A DNA stretch of 27,844 nucleotides, taken from positions 1 to 27,844 of the forward strand of contig JBGUKB010000135.1 of assembly GCA_045114235.1 (NCBI GenBank), in the 5' to 3' direction. The translations under genes and the position numbers were made by a program. Shown in pieces: positions 24,069 to 27,844 of the stretch. Position 1 is the stretch's first letter, and every line of letters begins with the position of its first letter. The notes under the pieces are model-generated. The model saw only the letters and a program-made list of their open reading frames with translations. It was not told the origin of the DNA and searched no databases. The stretch is from UBA1732 sp045114235. Lineage in GTDB: Bacteria > Verrucomicrobiota > Lentisphaeria > Victivallales > UBA1829.

Positions 24069-24217
24069 TGTCCCGCTTGGGTATTGACACCTCGACTTTG
24101 TGCTTGAGGTGCATCGAAGACGAAAAAACCGCATCCAGGCTACGAGAAAGCGATGACGGTCGAAAAGTCCGTTGTTCGGTTCGCCGATGGTATATGAACT
24201 TCCCCGGTATCAAGTGA
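24068..24217 (+). CDS. Very small Cys-containing protein overlapping the previous ORF
   Basis: A 49-residue ORF (MSRLGIDTSTLCLRCIEDEK, ending in WYMNFPGIK) whose ATG shares one base with the upstream stop. GGGGGA (24058-24063) lies 4 nt before it. It contains CLRC and one further Cys, is basic, and could be a small zinc or DNA-binding protein. Function unknown. It is the last recognisable gene before the AT-rich boundary near 24250-24330. Confidence 0.5.
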   Translation: MSRLGIDTSTLCLRCIEDEKTASRLRESDDGRKVRCSVRRWYMNFPGIK

Positions 24218-24302
24218 GTGCGGAAGGAGGGGAAGGGGAAATGAGGCGGCAAGCTGATTCATTTCCCTATACAAAAAAAACTTAGAATTATTGAATATGG
24301 AC

Positions 24303-24330
24303 TTGAAATCCAACGCAAAAGTGATAAATT
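24303..24330 (+). promoter_or_regulatory. Candidate promoter of the NusG-paralogue/polysaccharide operon
   Basis: TTGAAA (24303-24308), a 16-nt spacer and TAAATT (24325-24330) in AT-rich sequence. It would start a transcript near 24337 that runs through the structured leader into the three NusG-like genes and rfbB. Confidence 0.45.
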
Positions 24331-24459
24331 AATATGTGAGACGGTTTGTCCCCCATTGTGGAGATACCCGTTTCGAGCTCATTACATCGGTTATTTCAGC
24401 AAAAGGTAATGAAAACCGGCCAAGTTTTATAAGCTTTTTTGCTCTAGAGTAGAAATGAA

Positions 24460-24504
24460 CCAGCACAGGAAGATTGTGTCTTCGTGTCTTGCTGGACGTT
24501 TTTT
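24460..24504 (+). terminator. Leader terminator-like hairpin 1
   Basis: CCAGCA (24460-24465) pairs with TGCTGG (24490-24495), and an inner GAAGA/TCTTC stem (24469-24473/24479-24483) closes a 5-nt loop. ACG and six T residues follow (24499-24504). It is enclosed by the CTCTAGAG pair. Confidence 0.65.
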
Positions 24505-24530
24505 CTGTTCGTCTCTAGAGCAGGTTCTTG

Positions 24531-24575
24531 GCCGGACCTTCATTACCGCGTATGGGAAAGCGTCTGGCTTTTTTT
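24531..24575 (+). terminator. Leader terminator-like hairpin 2, overlaps the long-range pairing
   Basis: GCCGGAC (24531-24537) pairs with GTCTGGC (24562-24568), one G-U, followed by seven T residues (24569-24575). The 5' strand of this stem is also part of the right arm of the long-range pairing (24527-24547). The two structures therefore exclude each other. Confidence 0.6.
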
Positions 24576-24809
24576 GTGTTTGGGCGTTGCCTCATGCGTA
24601 GGATCATTAAATCCCCCAGAGGTCACCCAATGCTTCTGCTCGACAGTTCAAGTACACATCATTCTTTAAGTTCCGGAAGACAGTATTTCCGGAAGGGTAG
24701 TATTTGTCTGTCTCAGGGGAGCTTAAGCCAACAGCTTTTCCACTCCCTTATTAAGAACGCTTCATCGCGCCCTGATTTCTGGTCAGCGGAAAGCATTAAT
24801 ACATATTAT

Positions 24810-24846
24810 GCCGACATGGGTATCTCCATACCCGTGTTGGCTTTTT
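24810..24846 (+). terminator. Leader terminator 3
   Basis: A 14-bp uninterrupted stem: GCCGACATGGGTAT (24810-24823) with ATACCCGTGTTGGC (24828-24841), two G-U pairs and loop CTCC. Five T residues follow. This is the most stable classic terminator of the leader. It must be read through for the downstream genes to be expressed, unless another promoter lies behind it. Confidence 0.85.
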
Positions 24847-25103
24847 CGTTTTCGAGAAACACATCTCAGGCTCTAATCCCAGCATAAGCTGAGGTTTGCA
24901 ACGGTTCGTGTTTCTTGCGAAACTGTCAACAGAGAAAAGTTGGCAGTTTGGGGTTCTTCATGACCCGATCGGGATGATCCGTCATGATGAAATCCCAGCC
25001 CGAAATGGGCGTCCTCTCGAGGACATGGTTTCTCGAGGGGATGTTGGAACGTGGAAAGATTATGGACTCCGCGAACACAAAAAAGATTTTGAACGAGGGT
25101 AAT

Positions 25104-25697
25104 ATGGTCTCTTCGGACCTCTCAAGTGCCCCTCAGGAAAAAGTTCAGATCACAATAAAAGACGGGGCTGTCTGGATGCCGATTTATACGCATCCGCTGC
25201 ATGAGTTTCGTCTTTGTGAATATTGCAAAGAGCACGAGATTCCTTTTTATTTGCCTCTTGTTCCGGGATTCAAAATCCACAATGTTTCCAAAGGTCAAAA
25301 GAGGCATACGTACAAAAAAGAAATCATGAAGCCGATGCTGAGTTCGTATGTCTTTGCTCAATTGACTGAAGATCAGAAAAAACAGATTTGGCGCTCAAAC
25401 TCCGTTACCAACATCTGGAGTGTCACGACAGAAGAACAGCCAAGATTCGTCGATGAACTGCACGGACTTCAGATGATGGAAGCCCTGGCTCTTTCAACAA
25501 AGATCGAGTTCAAAAAAGAGATTCAGGTCAATGATCGTTTTGTCATTGACGCCCCGCGGGAATACGAAGGAACCTACGGGTATCTTGTTGAAAAACGCAA
25601 GCGTTTCTGGTGGGTTGTTCGTTTGGAGTTTTTGGGACAGTACATCGAAACGCAAATTGACCCTAGCGACTATACTTTCAGGCGAATAGAAAGCTGA
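25104..25697 (+). CDS. NusG-family transcription antiterminator paralogue 1
   Basis: 197 residues from the ATG at 25104 (GAGGG 4 nt upstream). In-frame ATGs at 24984, 25041 and 25062 would add up to 40 residues without family similarity, so the exact start is open. The NGN domain (about 22-115) shows VWMPIYTHPLHEFRLCEYCKEHEIPFYLPLVP and then KPMLSSYVFAQL, equivalent to the FPGYVFV strand of NusG. A KOW domain follows (about 137-185, IQVNDRFVIDAPREYEGTYGYLVEKRK). It is shorter and more diverged than housekeeping NusG. By position it is a specialised paralogue of the UpxY/RfaH/LoaP kind that modifies polymerase on the downstream polysaccharide operon. Confidence 0.8.
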   Translation: MVSSDLSSAPQEKVQITIKDGAVWMPIYTHPLHEFRLCEYCKEHEIPFYLPLVPGFKIHNVSKGQKRHTYKKEIMKPMLSSYVFAQLTEDQKKQIWRSNSVTNIWSVTTEEQPRFVDELHGLQMMEALALSTKIEFKKEIQVNDRFVIDAPREYEGTYGYLVEKRKRFWWVVRLEFLGQYIETQIDPSDYTFRRIES

Positions 25698-25703
25698 AAA
25701 CTC

Positions 25704-26327
25704 ATGATTGCCACGCAACATATAAACACTTCTTCCGGTTATTGCGGTTCGCAGGACCGGACGATGGAGTTGTGCAGAAGTCTGCAATGCCCCCAAAAAA
25801 CGCCTGACAGGATTTGGCATAGACTGAAAACCGTTTCCGGAACAGAAAAAACCGTATGTAATAAGCTTCAGGAACGCAAAATTCCGTGCTACAGTCCGAG
25901 TGTACGAGTCAAATCGAATACTGTTTTAGAACAAAAAAATGTCATGTTCCCCGGCAATGTTTTTGCCGCTCTCACGGAACAGGACCTGCGTGATCTTTCC
26001 AACGATTTATTCATAGAGGATATTGAAAAGAACCAGCCGGAAACGCGAGCGGAATTACTTGACTGGGACATCGCTTTCATGGTGTTTGCGGAACGCTTGA
26101 ACTGCTTTTATCCATTTCAGAAAGTTCCCTCATGTCCGCCTTGCCCCAAAGGGACTCCAGGGCTTGATTTCTGCGAACTGCGCGGACAGAATGGCGGGTA
26201 CATCCTTCTGATTCCGGAAAAGAAAAACTCTATGGAAAACGCCTTTTTCCGCTTTGATTCCATTCCGGCCAACATTGAATTCACATTGCCTCAGTCGTTT
26301 TTTGTCAAGATCATGAATATCAAGTAA
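25704..26327 (+). CDS. NusG-family paralogue 2, NGN domain with unusual Cys-rich C-terminus
   Basis: 207 residues, starting 6 nt after the previous stop. After a 35-residue N-terminal extension comes an NGN-like domain (about 36-105): RIWHRLKTVSGTEKTVCNKLQERKIPCYSPSV and NVMFPGNVFAALTEQD, which keep the Trp, Glu and FPGxVF positions. The rest is not a recognisable KOW domain. It contains PSCPPCPKGTPGLDFCEL and ends PQSFFVKIMNIK. No strong ribosome binding site is visible, so coupling to the upstream gene is likely. An in-frame ATG at 25764 would shorten the extension. It is probably a diverged antiterminator subunit or an antagonist, comparable in position to UpxZ but not in sequence. Confidence 0.65.
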   Translation: MIATQHINTSSGYCGSQDRTMELCRSLQCPQKTPDRIWHRLKTVSGTEKTVCNKLQERKIPCYSPSVRVKSNTVLEQKNVMFPGNVFAALTEQDLRDLSNDLFIEDIEKNQPETRAELLDWDIAFMVFAERLNCFYPFQKVPSCPPCPKGTPGLDFCELRGQNGGYILLIPEKKNSMENAFFRFDSIPANIEFTLPQSFFVKIMNIK

Positions 26328-26388
26328 CATAGTCCTGAGATTCGGGCAAACACTCAAATACAGTATCCACTAAAACACAAAAAAGTCG

Positions 26389-26928
26389 ATGTCACATTTT
26401 CTACAGTATAGTGATCGTGCTTGGGGACTGATCCGAACAACAAGCAAGAGTGAGCAGTATGTTTTGTCTTATTTCACGGAACATACATTGCCTTGCTATC
26501 TGCCCTGCATCCGGAAAGTTATATCTAAAAGCAGGTCTGTTCGACGAATCATGTTTCCCTGTTATCTTTTTGTAGCATGGGGGAATCAGGATATTCCGGT
26601 TATGAAGAACTGTTATCATATCTCGCACCGGATTCAATCTGAGATCAATGCGGATAATGATATCATAAAACAAATGGAAGATATTTACACTATTGAACAG
26701 CTTTCCGAAAACTGGGATTTTGTCTTGAAGAAAACGCAATCCAATCAAACCAGTCTTGTCAAGCTCAATTATGGCATGCTGAAAGGAATGAAAGGATATT
26801 GGGGCAATTCAACGAACGGACAGAGTCAATTCAATGTTTGCCTGAATATCGTCGGAACTCATTACGAGATCGCGTTCGACAAAGAATTTTTATACCAAAG
26901 TATAGATTCTGTTTCTCTTGCCATTTAA
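26389..26928 (+). CDS. NusG-family paralogue 3
   Basis: 179 residues. The NGN-like domain (about 11-100) shows RAWGLIRTTSKSEQYVLSYFTEHTLPCYLPCIRKV and RRIMFPCYLFVAW, again with the Trp, Glu and FPxYLFV positions. A short KOW-like segment (about 122-166) holds LNYGMLKGMKGYWGN. It is the most diverged at the C-terminus. The ribosome binding site is weak. Its stop is 19 nt before rfbB, so the regulator and the first sugar-nucleotide gene very probably share an mRNA. The gene is AT-rich compared with rfbB, as are its two sister genes. Confidence 0.68.
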   Translation: MSHFLQYSDRAWGLIRTTSKSEQYVLSYFTEHTLPCYLPCIRKVISKSRSVRRIMFPCYLFVAWGNQDIPVMKNCYHISHRIQSEINADNDIIKQMEDIYTIEQLSENWDFVLKKTQSNQTSLVKLNYGMLKGMKGYWGNSTNGQSQFNVCLNIVGTHYEIAFDKEFLYQSIDSVSLAI

Positions 26929-26947
26929 CAATAACTCTTCTCAGTTC

Positions 26948-27844
26948 ATGAACCGCATCATCGTCACCGGCGGAGCCGGATTCATCGGGTCGGCAGTAGC
27001 CCGGCATATCATCAACGACACGCCGGATTTCGTGTGCGTAGTCGACAAGCTCACCTACGCCGGAAATCTCGAGAATCTCGCACCGATTGCGAAATCCGAC
27101 CGGTTCAAGTTCGAAAAGGTCGATATCTGCGACCGTGACGAGCTCGACCGCGTGTTCGCGGAGTTCAAATCGACGCATGTGATGCACCTCGCCGCCGAAT
27201 CCCATGTGGACCGTTCCATCGACGGTCCGGGCGAGTTCATTCAGACCAATATCGTCGGCACGTACACGCTGCTCGAAGCGGCGAGAAAGTATTATCACGG
27301 GCTGGATGATGCGGGGAAAGCCAAGTTCAAATTCCACCATATCTCCACGGACGAGGTCTACGGCGACCTGAACGGCCCGGAAGATTTCTTCCGGGAGACC
27401 ACGCCGTACGCGCCGAGTTCGCCCTACAGCGCCAGCAAGGCGTCGAGCGACCATCTGGTCCGGGCGTGGAAACGCACGTTCGGCCTTCCAACCGTGGTCA
27501 CGAACTGCTCGAACAACTACGGGCCGTACCACTTCCCGGAGAAGCTCATCCCGCTGGTGATCCTGCACGCATTGGACGGTAAGGAGCTCCCCGTTTACGG
27601 AGAAGGACTTCAAATTCGCGACTGGCTGTACGTGGAAGACCACGCGCGGGCTCTCTACTTGGTCGCCACGCAGGGTATCCCCGGCGAAACGTACAACATC
27701 GGCGGACATAACGAGAAGAAGAACATCGAGGTCGTGAAGACGATCTGCGCGCTTCTGGACGAGCTCAAGCCGCGCCCGGACGGCAGATCCTACGCCGAAC
27801 AGATCGTCCATGTGAAGGACCGCCCCGGCCACGACCTGCGCTAC
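26948..27844 (+). CDS. rfbB: dTDP-glucose 4,6-dehydratase (3' end outside window)
   Basis: 299 residues are visible and the frame is still open at the last base. It is an extended short-chain dehydrogenase/reductase: NAD-binding GGAGFIGS near residue 8, DKLTYAGNLENL, HLAAESHVDRSI, STDEVYGD, and the catalytic YSASKASSDH (Tyr-x-x-x-Lys). NNYGPYHFPEKLIPL and IRDWLYVEDH are diagnostic for RfbB/RmlB. It converts dTDP-glucose to dTDP-4-keto-6-deoxyglucose, the first committed step toward rhamnose and other deoxysugars of surface polysaccharides. It follows the NusG-like genes directly, which points to a polysaccharide operon continuing beyond the window. No clear ribosome binding site precedes the ATG. 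The gene is GC-rich, unlike the genes before it. Confidence 0.96.
   Translation, partial: MNRIIVTGGAGFIGSAVARHIINDTPDFVCVVDKLTYAGNLENLAPIAKSDRFKFEKVDICDRDELDRVFAEFKSTHVMHLAAESHVDRSIDGPGEFIQTNIVGTYTLLEAARKYYHGLDDAGKAKFKFHHISTDEVYGDLNGPEDFFRETTPYAPSSPYSASKASSDHLVRAWKRTFGLPTVVTNCSNNYGPYHFPEKLIPLVILHALDGKELPVYGEGLQIRDWLYVEDHARALYLVATQGIPGETYNIGGHNEKKNIEVVKTICALLDELKPRPDGRSYAEQIVHVKDRPGHDLRY

Larger units (their letters stand above)
24337..25103 (+). promoter_or_regulatory. Long structured leader with terminators and an attenuator layout
   Basis: About 770 nt without a convincing gene. From 5' to 3' it holds these structures. A long-range pairing joins 24405-24424 to 24527-24547 (two 9-bp blocks, GGTAATGAA and CCGGCCAAG with their complements). 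Inside it TGCTCTAGAG (24440-24449) pairs with 24513-24522. Also inside is a hairpin, 24460-24495, followed by TTTTTT. Then come a terminator at 24531-24575, TTCCGGAA twice (24671-24678, 24687-24694), a terminator at 24810-24846, and an 11-bp stem 24920-24930/24939-24949. The last is CCTCTCGAG/CTCGAGGGG (25013-25021/25032-25040). This resembles leaders controlled by processive antitermination. Confidence 0.65.

Noticed and set aside
14141..24300. Possible attachment-site repeat: TCATTTTCCC followed by a run of A near 14141 and TCATTTCCC followed by a run of A near 24258
   Set aside because: The two copies differ in length and internal bases and are low complexity. Not enough to call direct repeats, so the right end of the element remains unplaced.
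24528..24887. 119-codon open frame inside the leader
   Set aside because: It runs through two terminator-like hairpins, has no ribosome binding site, and shows no domain. The RNA structures explain the region better.
24896..25102. 68-codon frame starting with TTG just before the first NusG-like gene
   Set aside because: No ribosome binding site and no similarity. It overlaps leader hairpins in another frame.

Overview
This GC-rich window reads as a piece of a bacterial chromosome. The best guess is a gut or biofilm member of the PVC group, of the Lentisphaerota/Victivallales kind. That placement is inference from three things: tandem family-11 rhamnogalacturonan lyases, a protein with a PEP-CTERM-like C-terminal sorting tail, and TPR and sigma/anti-sigma genes. 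No rRNA or tRNA gene is visible to confirm it.

Left third (1-14059), chromosomal backbone. Two tandem secreted PL11 pectin lyases end at a terminator. A convergent CCA-adding enzyme gene (cca, minus strand) follows. Then come nadD, rsfS and an acidic hypothetical gene, linked by ATGA stop/start overlaps. Next are an ECF sigma factor with an RpoE-like promoter and a zinc-finger anti-sigma factor, closed by a strong terminator. A small exported protein with a C-terminal membrane anchor is translationally coupled to an 862-residue TPR membrane protein. A minus-strand GH31 lipoprotein glycosidase follows, driven by a perfect TTGACA-17-TATAAT promoter.

Middle (about 14200-24220), an integrated mobile element without visible virion genes. 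It starts with a truncated, amber-interrupted tyrosine recombinase immediately beside the GH31 promoter. It continues with an excisionase-like HTH protein, a 59-residue ORF, an AEP-like primase, a D5/P4-type SF3 helicase, a lipoprotein/membrane-protein pair, a DnaN-like sliding clamp with an extra C-terminal module, a protein with an SPKQ-type C-terminal domain, a Cas4/RecB-like nuclease and a DUF932 protein. It ends in a region dense in RNA structure: a 171-bp inverted-repeat structure, two terminators and two small cysteine-containing ORFs. The gene set suggests an element that brings its own replication initiation and clamp and borrows the host polymerase.

Right part (24300-27844), the start of a surface-polysaccharide locus. 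A promoter precedes a leader of roughly 770 nt with three terminator-like hairpins. One of these is mutually exclusive with a long upstream pairing, which is an attenuator layout. Three successive, strongly diverged NusG-family genes follow, then directly rfbB (dTDP-glucose 4,6-dehydratase), which runs off the window. The likely logic, by analogy with UpxY, RfaH and LoaP, is that the specialised NusG proteins let RNA polymerase read through terminators in the leader or further down the operon. Three in a row with this leader is the most unusual arrangement in the window.
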